From contig NZ_VSJK01000012.1 of assembly GCF_008085915.1 (NCBI RefSeq), positions 62,001-126,000 on the forward strand: a DNA stretch of 64,000 nt, given 5' to 3'. The notes under the pieces are model-generated. The model worked only from the letters and a program-made list of their open reading frames with translations, did no database searches and had not been told where the DNA came from. Positions 1-9,309 of the stretch are shown here, piece by piece. This stretch comes from Oceaniovalibus sp. ACAM 378 (lineage in GTDB: Bacteria > Pseudomonadota > Alphaproteobacteria > Rhodobacterales > Rhodobacteraceae). Every line of letters begins with the position of its first letter. Positions within the stretch are counted from its first letter, which is position 1. A program made the translations under genes and the position numbers.

Positions 1-677
1 ATGCCGACGATACACTGTGGCAGAACGAATGTTTCTTCCGCATCACACAGGACAGGTTTGCCGAGCTTCTGGCCGATCACGCCGGGCGCGACCACCTGAA
101 CGAACGCCTGCTGGCTGCCGAACGGCGCAATCTGGGGCGCTATGGCTTTGGCATCAAGGGATTCGTTCTGTCGATGATCGAAACCGCCATCGAGGTGACG
201 GATGATCGCGTGCCCGCACAGGTGATCCGCGAAATCATCGAGGCCGGGCACGAGATGCTGCGCCATCCGATCGATCTTTTGCCCGGAGTCGAATCGGCAA
301 TTGCGGCACTTGCCCCCGACTTCCGCCTGCTGGTGATCACCAAGGGCGATCTGCTGGATCAGGAACGCAAGGTGGCGCAATCGGGCCTTGGCGACCTGTT
401 CGACGGAATCGAGATCGTGTCGGACAAGACGCCCGCCGCCTATGCCGCGATTTTTGCCCGTCACGATACACCCTGCGAATCAGCGATGATGATCGGAAAC
501 TCGCTGAAATCCGACGTTATTCCGGTTTTGACCCTTGGGGGTTGGGGGGTGCATGTTCCCCACGGCGTCACCTGGGCGCTGGAACATGCCGAAACACCCG
601 CCGATCATCCGCGATTTCGTGAGGTCGAGTCGCTTGAGCGGATCGCCGAACTCTGCCTGAGGTTGCGCGATCCTTGA
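1..677 (+). CDS. HAD family hydrolase, 5' end outside the window
   Basis: The reading frame is open from base 3, so the start codon lies before the window. The first visible residues are ADDTLWQNE, the tail of a HAD motif I (DxDDTLW), whose nucleophilic aspartate codon is split by the window edge. Further on are a lysine in VSDKTPAAY (motif II/III region) and GNSLKSDV, the acidic motif that binds magnesium. This is the haloacid dehalogenase fold, typically a cytoplasmic phosphatase of small phosphorylated metabolites; the substrate cannot be read from the sequence. The visible part is 224 residues and runs to a TGA stop. The gene downstream is separated by about 200 bases and is probably independent. 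Confidence 0.85.
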   Translation, partial: ADDTLWQNECFFRITQDRFAELLADHAGRDHLNERLLAAERRNLGRYGFGIKGFVLSMIETAIEVTDDRVPAQVIREIIEAGHEMLRHPIDLLPGVESAIAALAPDFRLLVITKGDLLDQERKVAQSGLGDLFDGIEIVSDKTPAAYAAIFARHDTPCESAMMIGNSLKSDVIPVLTLGGWGVHVPHGVTWALEHAETPADHPRFREVESLERIAELCLRLRDP

Positions 678-874
678 CCACCACGAAGTCCATGTGTGCA
701 GAGATGTTGCGGTTGTCCGGATCACCCCGTCTACATATAGTTGCACTACATTAAGAGATTCTTCAAAGCCCCTGAATTAAGGATGTTTTCTGCGCGTAAC
801 TTCTGTGCTAGCGTCAGATAAATGCGAACCGGGCGTTAGATCTGGCCGCTTGAGGCAGAAAAAGGCAGTGAACC

Positions 875-2260
875 GTGGAAACGCGATTTCGGAACATGTT
901 CCGGGCAGGACTCCTGTTCGCGGTGCTGATTGCATCGCTGGCCATCCCGTCCATAGCGCGGCCCGCACCCTATGCGGCCTTCGTCATTGATGCTCGTTCT
1001 GGCGAGGTGTTGCATGCCCGCAACGCCGATACCCGGCTGCATCCCGCATCGCTGACCAAGATGATGACGCTTTACATCACCTTTGAGGCGATCCGGCGCG
1101 GCGAGATTTCGCTTGAGACCAAGGTGCGGATTTCCAGCAATGCGGCATCCGAACCACCGTCGAAACTGGGGCTGAAATCTGGGCAGACCATTGAGCTCAA
1201 ATATCTGATTCGCGCCGCTGCGATCAAATCCGCCAATGATGCGGCCACGGCTCTGGGCGAAGCGATCGAGGGATCCGAGGCGGCGTTTGCCCGCCGGATG
1301 ACCCGCACCGCCGCCGCCCTGGGCATGACCCGCACCACATTCAAGAACGCCCATGGCCTGACCGAAGAAGGGCACCTGTCCACCGCCCGCGACATGACGA
1401 TGCTGGGCCGGCGGCTTTTGTACGATTATCCGCAGTACTATAATCTTTTCTCGCGCCGGACCGAAGATGCCGGCGTGCGCCAGGTCAACAACACCAACCG
1501 CCGGCTGTTGTCGCAATACGCCGGCGCAGATGGAATCAAGACGGGTTATACCAGCGCGGCAGGGTTCAACCTTGTCGCCTCTGCCGTTCGTGGCAATGAA
1601 AGAGTCATCGCCACGGTATTCGGCGGACGCTCGACCGCGGCGCGCAATGCCAAAGTGGCCGAACTGCTGGATCTGGGGTTCAAACGCTCGCCCAACAACG
1701 CGCCGGTCTCCATGCCCGCAGCACCGCAATATGTCGCCGAGGCCGACCCAGGCCTGCAAGGCAAGACGATTCGGTTGATCACGACGGTCAGCAAATCCGT
1801 GCGCCCTCAACCCCGTCCGAACGCGTCGCCGACCCTGGTTGCCGAACCCGAGGCACCAGCGTTGATGGTGGCACAGGCCGAAGGGGCCGATGCACAGACG
1901 GTTATCGCGCTGGCGGTTGTCGCCGCGCCACCGCCGCGACCCGAGACACTTGTGGCAGAGGCGCCAAAAGGCGCCGCCGAACCATTGAAACTTGAGGTCG
2001 TCACCCGCCTGTCCACCTCGGGTGGTCGCGGTTATGGGATCAATGTCGGGAGCTATGCTTCGAAATACGAGGCCGAGCGTGTGCTGCTGAAAACCGCGCT
2101 GATCGAAATCGGCACGCTGGACGAAGCGCTGCGCAAGGTGGTCACCGGCAGGACCGGATATGAGGCAAACTTCGTCGGCATGACAGAAGACATGGCGGCT
2201 CTTGCCTGTCGCAGGCTTGAGGCGCGGCGCGTCACCTGCTCAACCTTCGGACCCAGCTGA
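875..2260 (+). CDS. D-alanyl-D-alanine carboxypeptidase (S11) with C-terminal SPOR domain
   Basis: Penicillin-binding protein of the DacA/DacF type that trims the terminal D-alanine from peptidoglycan pentapeptides in the periplasm. An N-terminal hydrophobic signal sequence (about residues 8-30) is followed by the three active-site motifs of the family: SLTK (Ser59, Lys62), SAN (119-121) and KTG (222-224). A proline/alanine-rich linker (about 270-380) leads to a C-terminal SPOR-like segment (about 385-461) that would bind denuded glycan at the division site. Length is 461 residues, longer than plain DacA because of the SPOR part. The start is GTG at 875; an in-frame ATG at 896 is the alternative. 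The domain order is typical of alphaproteobacteria. Confidence 0.93.
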   Translation: METRFRNMFRAGLLFAVLIASLAIPSIARPAPYAAFVIDARSGEVLHARNADTRLHPASLTKMMTLYITFEAIRRGEISLETKVRISSNAASEPPSKLGLKSGQTIELKYLIRAAAIKSANDAATALGEAIEGSEAAFARRMTRTAAALGMTRTTFKNAHGLTEEGHLSTARDMTMLGRRLLYDYPQYYNLFSRRTEDAGVRQVNNTNRRLLSQYAGADGIKTGYTSAAGFNLVASAVRGNERVIATVFGGRSTAARNAKVAELLDLGFKRSPNNAPVSMPAAPQYVAEADPGLQGKTIRLITTVSKSVRPQPRPNASPTLVAEPEAPALMVAQAEGADAQTVIALAVVAAPPPRPETLVAEAPKGAAEPLKLEVVTRLSTSGGRGYGINVGSYASKYEAERVLLKTALIEIGTLDEALRKVVTGRTGYEANFVGMTEDMAALACRRLEARRVTCSTFGPS

Positions 2261-2318
2261 ACCTGACCGAACATGCAACCAGCCTTGCGGTGGCGATTGC
2301 CGCGCGGCACAACGGGGC

Positions 2319-3575
2319 ATGGCACAAAACGATCTTTATCTTGGCATAGATCTCGGCACCTCGGGGGCCCGGGCTGTCGTCATTGACGATGACAGCACCT
2401 GTCTGGCGGTCGGGACTGCGCGATACAACTCCATCAAAGCGCCCCGTGACCCGGCGCTGTGGTGGCAGGCGGTGCAGACCGCGCTGGATCAGGCGCTGGC
2501 ACAGGTCGATGCGCGCCGCGTTCGGGCGCTGGCTGTGGACGGCACATCCGGCACGATGTTGGCCACGGATGACGCCGGAAAACCGCTGGCCGAGGCGCGG
2601 ATGTACAACGATCCCTGCACCGATCCGGCCCTCCTGCACACCATTGCAACCCACGCCCCCGCGACAAGTGCGGCCCATGGTGCCACCAGCGGTCTGGCCC
2701 GACTGATCGGGCTGATGCAGCACCGCCCGGCGCGGGTGCTGCATCAGGCCGACTGGATCTCGGGGCAATTTTCGGGGCGCTGGATCAGCGATGAGAACAA
2801 CGCGCTGAAAACCGGATACGACCCGGTGGCGGCCCATTGGCCCGAGTGGATCGCGCGCACGGGTGCCGATATGGCGCTGTTGCCCGATGTGCCGCCTGCG
2901 GGAGAGGTGATCGCGCCCTGTCTGCCGGGCATGGCCCATAGATTCGGCCTGCCTTTGGAGGCGGTTGTCGTGTCAGGCACCACGGATGGCTGTGCGTCAT
3001 TTCTGGCCACAGGGGCCGACCGGCCCGGCGACGGGGTGACGGCGCTGGGGAGCACACTGACCCTGAAACTGCTGTCGGACCGCCCGGTCTTTGCCCCCGA
3101 ATTCGGTATCTATAGCCATCGCATTCTGGGGCAATGGCTGGCCGGCGGCGCATCGAACAGCGGGGGGGGCGTGCTGCTGCACTATTTCACGCCGGAGCGG
3201 CTGGCGGCACTGACTGCGCTGATCGACCCTGAAACCGACAGCGGCTGCGATTTTTACCCGCTGCTGCGCCCGGGCGAAAGGTTTCCCATTGCCGATCCCG
3301 CCCTGCCGCCCCGCATGTCCCCCCGACCCGATGACGACCTGCCGTTTCTGCACGGTCTGTTCGACGGGATCGCCGCGATCGAGGCGCTCGGATATCAACG
3401 TCTGCGCGAATTGGGTGCGCCCGCCCTGACACGTCTGCGCAGCGTCGGCGGCGGCGCGGCCAATCCCGTCTGGACAAGGCTGCGCGAGCGGCGGCTTGGG
3501 GTAACGATGGCCCCGGCCCTGTCTACCGACGCCGCCTTTGGCACCGCCCTTCTGGCTCGGCACGGCGTATCATGA
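2319..3575 (+). CDS. FGGY-family carbohydrate kinase, possible D-ribulose kinase
   Basis: Cytoplasmic sugar kinase of the FGGY family (ribulokinase/xylulokinase fold). The N-terminal phosphate-binding signature DLGTSG lies at residues 11-16, VDGTSGTM at 73-80, the second-domain motif SGTTDG in the middle, and GGGAANPVW near the C-terminus. At 418 residues it is shorter than xylulokinases (about 480-500) and resembles the compact D-ribulose kinases of cyanobacteria and plants; that substrate is inference. The ATG at 2319 is chosen over an upstream in-frame start at 2202 because homology begins there and the upstream start would overlap the preceding gene. The stop overlaps the start of a HAD phosphatase by four bases (ATGA), so the two are translationally coupled. 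Confidence 0.85.
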   Translation: MAQNDLYLGIDLGTSGARAVVIDDDSTCLAVGTARYNSIKAPRDPALWWQAVQTALDQALAQVDARRVRALAVDGTSGTMLATDDAGKPLAEARMYNDPCTDPALLHTIATHAPATSAAHGATSGLARLIGLMQHRPARVLHQADWISGQFSGRWISDENNALKTGYDPVAAHWPEWIARTGADMALLPDVPPAGEVIAPCLPGMAHRFGLPLEAVVVSGTTDGCASFLATGADRPGDGVTALGSTLTLKLLSDRPVFAPEFGIYSHRILGQWLAGGASNSGGGVLLHYFTPERLAALTALIDPETDSGCDFYPLLRPGERFPIADPALPPRMSPRPDDDLPFLHGLFDGIAAIEALGYQRLRELGAPALTRLRSVGGGAANPVWTRLRERRLGVTMAPALSTDAAFGTALLARHGVS

Positions 3576-4414
3576 CGCCCGCGACGCTGGAACAACTGGC
3601 CGAGCGTTACGATGCCTTTCTGATCGATCAGTTCGGTGTCTTGCTGTCGGGCGGTGGTGCCTATCCCGGTGCGGCGCAGGCGCTGGATTGGCTGGCGCGG
3701 CGCCCGGGCAAACGTATCGTACTGCTGTCGAATTCGGGCAAACGCGCCGCGCCGAACGCCGCGCGGCTGGAGCGGCTGGGGTTTCGACGCGACAGCTTTG
3801 AGACCGTCCTGTCCTCGGGCGAGGCGGCGCATGGATTGCTGGCCCGGCGAATCGCAGCGGACGAGATTGCCGCAGGTGCCCGGGTTCTGCTGCTGGCCCG
3901 TGACGGTGATCTTTCGGCGATCGACGGGCTGGACCTGAGGGCGACCGACGATCCGACACAAGCCAATCTGATCCTGATCGCTGGTTCGCTGGGCGCGGAA
4001 ATCGGTCTGGACGGCTATCGCGCCATCCTGAGCGATCCGGCAGCGCGGCGGGTTCCGGCCCTGTGCACCAACCCCGACATGACGATGCTCACCGCCAAGG
4101 GTCCGGATTTCGGTGCCGGGCGTATCGCGGAACTGTATGAAACCATGGGCGGAACGGTCGAGAGGATCGGCAAGCCGCACCGCCTGATCTATGATATCGC
4201 CCGCGAAATGCTGGGTGATCCCGCCCGTGTGATCTGTATTGGCGACAGTCCCGACCATGACATCCTCGGCGCGGCCAACGCCGGGTTTGACAGCGCGTTG
4301 GTGCGAACCGGCATCCACGCCGGGCTGAACGACGCCGCGCGGCTGGCGCTGTGCGATGCTGCCGGAGCGCGGCCCACCCATGTCACAGAGCGATTCGCGC
4401 TTCAGCCCAGATAG
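3572..4414 (+). CDS. HAD-IIA family sugar-phosphatase-like hydrolase (TIGR01459 type)
   Basis: HAD superfamily subclass IIA protein (NagD/phosphoglycolate phosphatase relatives) of 280 residues. Motif I is LIDQFGVLLSG (residues 15-25, nucleophile Asp17), motif II is LLSNSGKR around residue 50, the lysine motif is in GKPHRLIYDIA and motif III is CIGDSPDHD. The cap domain sits between motifs II and III. It starts inside the stop of the sugar kinase gene, so kinase and phosphatase are made together. The 3' end overlaps the convergent trkH gene by 13 bases. The family is found in alphaproteobacteria but its substrate is not established; coupling to the kinase suggests a sugar or sugar phosphate (inference). 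Confidence 0.85.
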   Translation: MTPATLEQLAERYDAFLIDQFGVLLSGGGAYPGAAQALDWLARRPGKRIVLLSNSGKRAAPNAARLERLGFRRDSFETVLSSGEAAHGLLARRIAADEIAAGARVLLLARDGDLSAIDGLDLRATDDPTQANLILIAGSLGAEIGLDGYRAILSDPAARRVPALCTNPDMTMLTAKGPDFGAGRIAELYETMGGTVERIGKPHRLIYDIAREMLGDPARVICIGDSPDHDILGAANAGFDSALVRTGIHAGLNDAARLALCDAAGARPTHVTERFALQPR

Positions 4415-5751
4415 ACCTGCCCGGCAGGATACCGCACCCGAGGCACCCCCTGTGTCGCCAGAAAGAACCCCAGCGTCAGCGGCCCGACCCGGCCAAGAAA
4501 CATGATTATCATGATCATCGCGCGGCCAAATCCGTCCAGATCTTCGGTCGCGCCCATGGACATGCCGACGGTGCCGAATGCCGATGCCACCTCGAAGGCC
4601 AGATGCAGGAATTCGCCATCGTGGGTTATCGAGATGAAGAAGATTCCGGTGAGCATCAGCACAATCGAAATGGTGGTCAGAGCCATCACCTTCATCACCT
4701 CATCCCCCCCCAGGGATCGCCCAAAGATGTGCAACGTGGTCGAGCGGCGAAAGAACGCCACAGTGGCCAGCACCAGCACAAACAGCGTCGTCACCTTGAT
4801 CCCGCCGGCTGTGGAAGTGCTGCCACCGCCCACAAGCATCAGCGTGATCGTCAGCAGCGCGGTTGAATCGTGCATCGCCGTGGTATCCAGCGTGTTGAAC
4901 CCGGCGGTGCGCGGTGTGACGGCCTGAAACCAGCTTGCGATCAGCCGATCAAGGGTGCTGTCCAGCCCGCCAAGGGTGCCAAGGTTCGTCCATTCCAGCG
5001 CCGCGAACATCACCCAGGCCCAAAGGATCAGGCCCAGCGTGCCCACCAGCATCAGCTTGGAATGCAGCATCAGCGTGCGAAACCGCCGCTTGTCGCAGAT
5101 ATCGGCGATCACGATGAACCCCAGCCCGCCCAGAATGAACAGCGCAGGCACGGTGATGTTCACCAGAGGGTTGCCAACCCAGCGCGACAGACTGTCAGGA
5201 TAAAGCGCGAAACCGGCATTGTTAAAGGCCGATATCGCGTGAAAGGCCGCATGCCAAAGCCCCTGCGCCCAACCCAGTTCAGGCACAAAAACAAGCGCCA
5301 GCAGCAGGGTGCCCACCGCCTCGCAGCCCAGCGCGACCAACATGATCACCCGCACCAGCGCTGTCAGATTGCCAATCGACGTCTGATTCAGATCCTCGCG
5401 CAGGATCATCCGTTGCGGCATGTTAAGCGGCAGGCCCAGCGCCCGCCAAAGCAGCACACCGAAGGTCATCAAACCCAGCCCGCCCATCTGGATCAGCACT
5501 GCGATCACCCCCTGACCGAACAGGGTGAACGTGCTGCCGATGTCTACAACCACCAGCCCGGTCACCGTCACCGCCGAGGTCGAGGTAAACAGCGCATCCC
5601 CCCATGTGACCCCACCGTGGTTGGAAACCGGAGCAAGCAACAAAGCGGTTCCGACGAAGATCAGCACCAGATACATCAGCGCAAGCAGGGCGGGTGGCGG
5701 CAGTCGTTCCAGCCGGGTTTTCCTGCTCCGGGTGTTGAACATCCGCTGCAT
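4402..5751 (-). CDS. trkH: Potassium uptake membrane subunit TrkH/KtrB
   Basis: Integral membrane protein of 449 residues, the ion-conducting subunit of a Trk/Ktr potassium transporter. The sequence shows four repeated membrane-pore-membrane units; pore segments are recognisable around STSAVTVTGL, SAFNNAGFAL, TPRTAGFNT and FGTVGMS, each with the conserved filter glycine. The length is nearer to KtrB (about 450) than to E. coli TrkH (483). Its start codon ATG overlaps the stop of trkA by one base, so the cytoplasmic gating subunit and the channel subunit form one operon. The 3' end overlaps the convergent HAD gene by 13 bases. An internal ATG three codons later is an alternative start. Confidence 0.93.
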   Translation of the reverse strand: MQRMFNTRSRKTRLERLPPPALLALMYLVLIFVGTALLLAPVSNHGGVTWGDALFTSTSAVTVTGLVVVDIGSTFTLFGQGVIAVLIQMGGLGLMTFGVLLWRALGLPLNMPQRMILREDLNQTSIGNLTALVRVIMLVALGCEAVGTLLLALVFVPELGWAQGLWHAAFHAISAFNNAGFALYPDSLSRWVGNPLVNITVPALFILGGLGFIVIADICDKRRFRTLMLHSKLMLVGTLGLILWAWVMFAALEWTNLGTLGGLDSTLDRLIASWFQAVTPRTAGFNTLDTTAMHDSTALLTITLMLVGGGSTSTAGGIKVTTLFVLVLATVAFFRRSTTLHIFGRSLGGDEVMKVMALTTISIVLMLTGIFFISITHDGEFLHLAFEVASAFGTVGMSMGATEDLDGFGRAMIMIIMFLGRVGPLTLGFFLATQGVPRVRYPAGQVYLG

Positions 5752-6413
5752 TAAAGGGTGGCCGCAAACGCCCGAAGATCCTTGCGCTGGCCCAGCAAAA
5801 GCAGCCGGTCATCACCCTCCAATATACATCCGTCGCCATCCCGCCCGACAAATTCAGTGCCACGCATCACGCCGACACAGCGCAGGTTGTGGTCGTTGGT
5901 ATGGGGCAGGTCGGAAAGACGTTTGCCCTCGAGGCTTTCGGGCACCATGAAGTTCACCACATGATATCCGTTGCCAAGCGAGACATAGTCTCGCACCAGC
6001 GGATTATGCAGCACTTGCGCGATGTGCTGGCCCACCTCGACCTCGGGGTGGATGATCCGATCAACCCCCAGTTTCGACAGAATCCGGTGGTGGGTGCGGG
6101 TCGTCGCCTTGGCCCAGACGGTTTTGACGCCGATCATTTTCAGGTTGATCGAGGCCAGAATATTCGCCTCGAGATCGTGGCCCATGGCGACCAGAACGAT
6201 ATCGCATTCGCCCAAACCCGCCTCGCGCAGGGCGGCTTCGTCGCGGGCATCGGCGATCATCGCCTGACTAAGCTGTTCGGCATGGGCCGACACCAGCCGT
6301 TCATTCTGATCAATCCCGATCACATGATTGCCGAACCGCGTCAGCTCGGTCGCGACGGTGCCACCGAAATTTCCCAGTCCGATCACGCCGAACAGTCGTT
6401 CCTGCCTTGCCAT
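5751..6413 (-). CDS. trkA: Potassium uptake regulatory subunit TrkA/KtrA (RCK domains)
   Basis: Cytoplasmic 220-residue regulator that binds nucleotide and gates the adjacent TrkH/KtrB channel. The N-terminal RCK_N Rossmann domain begins at once with GVIGLGNFGG (residues 9-18); the acidic end of the second beta strand is in VIGIDQNE. A C-terminal RCK_C domain (about 140-220) follows. There is one RCK pair, so it is KtrA-like rather than the tandem E. coli TrkA. The ATG at 6413 is preceded by a GGAG box six bases upstream; a longer open frame to 6617 has no homology and overlaps yejF. First gene of the trkA-trkH pair. Confidence 0.93.
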   Translation of the reverse strand: MARQERLFGVIGLGNFGGTVATELTRFGNHVIGIDQNERLVSAHAEQLSQAMIADARDEAALREAGLGECDIVLVAMGHDLEANILASINLKMIGVKTVWAKATTRTHHRILSKLGVDRIIHPEVEVGQHIAQVLHNPLVRDYVSLGNGYHVVNFMVPESLEGKRLSDLPHTNDHNLRCVGVMRGTEFVGRDGDGCILEGDDRLLLLGQRKDLRAFAATL

Positions 6414-6513
6414 GGTTGCTCCGGTTCTTTGCTTATGGCGTTTCGATACCGAACCTGCCGCAGTTGCCCGGTCATGGGAATGGGTCACATTGCAACCCAC
6501 CCCCCGCAGGTCC

Positions 6514-8121
6514 TTAAACTGTTGCGCGGTGATCCAGTGCGGCGGCCAGAAGGGTGCGGGTGTATTCGGTCTGTGGCGCCTCGAAGATGTCAGAGGCGCT
6601 GCCCTGCTCCACCACATCGCCCTGCTTCATCACCAGCACCTTGTGCGACAGGGCGCGCACCACCTTCAGGTCGTGCGAGATGAACAGATAGGCAAGCCGG
6701 TATTTCTGCTGCAAATCGCGCAGAAGCTTCACGATCTGCACCTGCACCGTCATGTCCAGCGCCGATGTGGGCTCGTCCAGAACCACCAGAAGCGGGCGCA
6801 GGATCATCGCCCGGGCGATGGCGATACGCTGTCGCTGGCCGCCGGAAAATTCATGCGGATAGCGGTGCATCGTGGTCGGGTCCAACCCCACCTCGGACAT
6901 GATGTTGGCGACCATGGTGCGCTTGTCCTGCCCGTCACGGGTGCCGTGGACAGTCAGACCCTCGGCGATGATTTCTTCAACCGTCATGCGTGGCGACAGC
7001 GACCCATATGGATCCTGAAACACGATCTGCATCGCCGCCCGGATCGGCCGCATGTCACGCCCGCGCAGACCCTGAATGTCGCGGCCCATGAAGACCACCG
7101 GCCCTTTGGAGGGAATGAGCCGCATGATCGCCAGCGCCAGAGTGGTCTTGCCCGAGCCCGATTCGCCGACAATCCCGACCGTTTCGCCCGATCGCACCGC
7201 AAGTGTCGCGGCATTCACCGCCTTGACGTGGCCCACGGTGCGTTTCAGCAACCCGCGCTGGATCGGAAACCAGATGCGCAGATTTTCGGTACGCACGATT
7301 TCCTCGGCGTCCTCGGGAACGGGGGCGGGGGTGCCGGTGCTTTCCGCGCTCAGGAGCGATTTCGTATAGGGATGCTGTGGATTGCCGAAGATTTCAGCCG
7401 TCGGACCCTGTTCGACGATCTGCCCGTCTTTCATCACGCAAACCCGGTCGGCAATCTTTCGCACGATGCCAAGGTCATGGGTGATGAACAGCATCGACAG
7501 CCCGGCATCGCGTTTCAGATCGGCCAGCAGGTCAAGGATCTGCGCCTGAATCGTCACGTCCAGAGCGGTGGTCGGTTCATCAGCGATCAACAGGTCAGGC
7601 CCGTTGGCAAGCGCCATGGCGATCATCACCCGTTGACGCTGCCCGCCCGACAACTGGTGCGCATAGGCCCCCAGCCGCGATTCAGGATCGTTGATCCCGA
7701 CCTGTATCAGCAGTTCGATAATCCGGGCGCGGGCCTTTTGGCCGCTCAGCCCCTGATGCAAGGCCAGAGATTCGGCCAACTGCCGCTCCAGTGTGTGCAG
7801 CGGGTTCAGTGATGTCATCGGCTCTTGAAAGATAAAGCTGATGTCGTTGCCGCGCACCCGGCGCAGGTCCTTCTCGGCCGCACCGATCATCTCGGTGCCC
7901 TCATAAACAATCGAGCCGGTCGTATGGGCCGAATCCCCCAACAGCGAAACGGTGGACAGCGCAGTCACTGATTTGCCTGAGCCGGACTCTCCGACCAGCG
8001 CGACGGTTTCGCCCCGGTCCACATGAAACGTCACCCCACGCACCGCATGGGTTTCGGCCCCGTCCTGCCGGAATGACACGTTCAGATCGGTGACTTTAAG
8101 GACGGTCTCGGAAACGGTCAA
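6514..8121 (-). CDS. yejF: Peptide ABC transporter dual ATP-binding protein YejF
   Basis: Single polypeptide of 535 residues with two complete ABC ATPase domains, as in E. coli YejF. The first domain (about 8-265) has Walker A GESGSGKS, signature LSGGQRQR and LLIADEPTTALD; the second (about 275-530) has GESGSGKTT, signature FSGGQRQR and VVLDEPTSALD. It powers import of peptides (and, in enterobacteria, microcin C) through YejB and YejE at the inner membrane. It is the last gene of the operon and its start overlaps the stop of yejE by four bases. About 100 bases separate it from trkA, which is read in the same direction. Confidence 0.93.
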   Translation of the reverse strand: MTVSETVLKVTDLNVSFRQDGAETHAVRGVTFHVDRGETVALVGESGSGKSVTALSTVSLLGDSAHTTGSIVYEGTEMIGAAEKDLRRVRGNDISFIFQEPMTSLNPLHTLERQLAESLALHQGLSGQKARARIIELLIQVGINDPESRLGAYAHQLSGGQRQRVMIAMALANGPDLLIADEPTTALDVTIQAQILDLLADLKRDAGLSMLFITHDLGIVRKIADRVCVMKDGQIVEQGPTAEIFGNPQHPYTKSLLSAESTGTPAPVPEDAEEIVRTENLRIWFPIQRGLLKRTVGHVKAVNAATLAVRSGETVGIVGESGSGKTTLALAIMRLIPSKGPVVFMGRDIQGLRGRDMRPIRAAMQIVFQDPYGSLSPRMTVEEIIAEGLTVHGTRDGQDKRTMVANIMSEVGLDPTTMHRYPHEFSGGQRQRIAIARAMILRPLLVVLDEPTSALDMTVQVQIVKLLRDLQQKYRLAYLFISHDLKVVRALSHKVLVMKQGDVVEQGSASDIFEAPQTEYTRTLLAAALDHRATV

Positions 8122-9308
8122 AGGAAGGTCTTTCTGGGGTCAAAGGCGTCGCGGATGCCTTCAAATATGAACACCAGCAGCGACAGCATGATCGCAAAGG
8201 TGAAGAAGGCGGTGAAGCCCAGCCAGGGCGCTTGAAGGTTCTGTTTCGCCTGCAACGTCAGCTCGCCCAGAGACGGCGAAGAAGACGGCAACCCGAAGCC
8301 GAGAAAATCAAGGCTGGCCAGCGTGGCAATGGTCCCGGTGATGATGAACGGCAGCATCGTGACCGTGGCGACCATGGCATTGGGCAGCATATGACGGAAC
8401 ATGATCGTCCAGTTCCCCACGCCCAAAGCCCGCGCCGCGCGGACATATTCAAAGTTGCGCGCCCGCAAAAATTCAGCCCGCACAACCCCGACCAAGGCCG
8501 GCCAGCCGAACAACACGGTGACAAAGACCAGCAACCAGAACCCCCGCCCGAGAATCGCGAACAGGATGATGATGACGTAGAGCGACGGCATACTGGACCA
8601 GATTTCAAGGAACCGCTGAAACAACAGATCGGTCCAGCCGCCAAAGAACCCCTGAAGCGCCCCGGCAATGATACCGACAATGCTGGTGATCACCGTGACG
8701 ATCAGGGTGAACAGGATCGACAAACGGAATCCGTAAAGCACCCGCGCCGCCACATCCCGTGCGGTGTCATCGGTCCCCAGAATGTGATCGCGGTCGGGCG
8801 GCGAGGGTGCAGCGCGCCCGATATCGTTGATCGTGTTATAGGAATAGGGGATCGGCGGCCAAAGGATCCATCCGGTTACCGCCTCGGGGTCGGCGGCCTG
8901 CAATTCTCCGGACTCTACCGATGCGATCAGGGTGTCGGGGCTGTCGAAACAACCCTCCATCCCGCCGGTTCGGATAAGGCATTGCACCTCGGGGTCGGCA
9001 TAGACCGCTTCGCTCTTGAAATCGCCACCAAAGGCGGTTTCGGGATAGAAACTGAACACCGGCATGAAATATTCGCCGCGGTAGTTCACCAGGATCGGTT
9101 TGTCGTTGGCGATGAATTCGGCAAACAGCGAGACGAAAAAGATCACGCCAAAGATCCACAGCGACCAGAGCGCGCGGCGGTTGCGTTTGAAGTTGCGCCA
9201 ACGCCGCTGATTGAGCGGCGACAGATACAGGCGTTTCTTGCCCGGGATCACCGGGGCCGGAGCATCCATGCCCGCGGCGGGCACGACGGGTTTATCGGGC
9301 AATGTCAT
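8118..9308 (-). CDS. yejE: Peptide ABC transporter permease YejE
   Basis: Inner membrane permease of the OppC/DppC class, 396 residues. It has an N-terminal membrane segment (about 45-65), a large periplasmic loop (about 70-190) typical of YejE, then a five-helix transport core with the EAA loop segment RAARALGVGNWTIMFRHM that docks on YejF. The ATG at 9308 is chosen because it follows the yejB stop with a one-base gap; an open frame extends to 9356 but would overlap yejB. Part of yejABEF. Confidence 0.92.
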   Translation of the reverse strand: MTLPDKPVVPAAGMDAPAPVIPGKKRLYLSPLNQRRWRNFKRNRRALWSLWIFGVIFFVSLFAEFIANDKPILVNYRGEYFMPVFSFYPETAFGGDFKSEAVYADPEVQCLIRTGGMEGCFDSPDTLIASVESGELQAADPEAVTGWILWPPIPYSYNTINDIGRAAPSPPDRDHILGTDDTARDVAARVLYGFRLSILFTLIVTVITSIVGIIAGALQGFFGGWTDLLFQRFLEIWSSMPSLYVIIILFAILGRGFWLLVFVTVLFGWPALVGVVRAEFLRARNFEYVRAARALGVGNWTIMFRHMLPNAMVATVTMLPFIITGTIATLASLDFLGFGLPSSSPSLGELTLQAKQNLQAPWLGFTAFFTFAIMLSLLVFIFEGIRDAFDPRKTFL

Positions 9309-9309
9309 G

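Noticed and set aside
891-902. GGAACATGTTCC palindrome resembling a Gram-positive LexA box
   Set aside because: Lies inside coding sequence and alphaproteobacterial LexA uses a direct GAAC-N7-GAAC repeat instead.
836-1810. Minus-strand frame of 324 codons opposite the carboxypeptidase gene
   Set aside because: Antisense shadow; Gly/Arg-rich without any family motif.
6414-6617. N-terminal extension of TrkA up to 6617
   Set aside because: Not homologous, overlaps yejF, and the ATG at 6413 has its own GGAG box.
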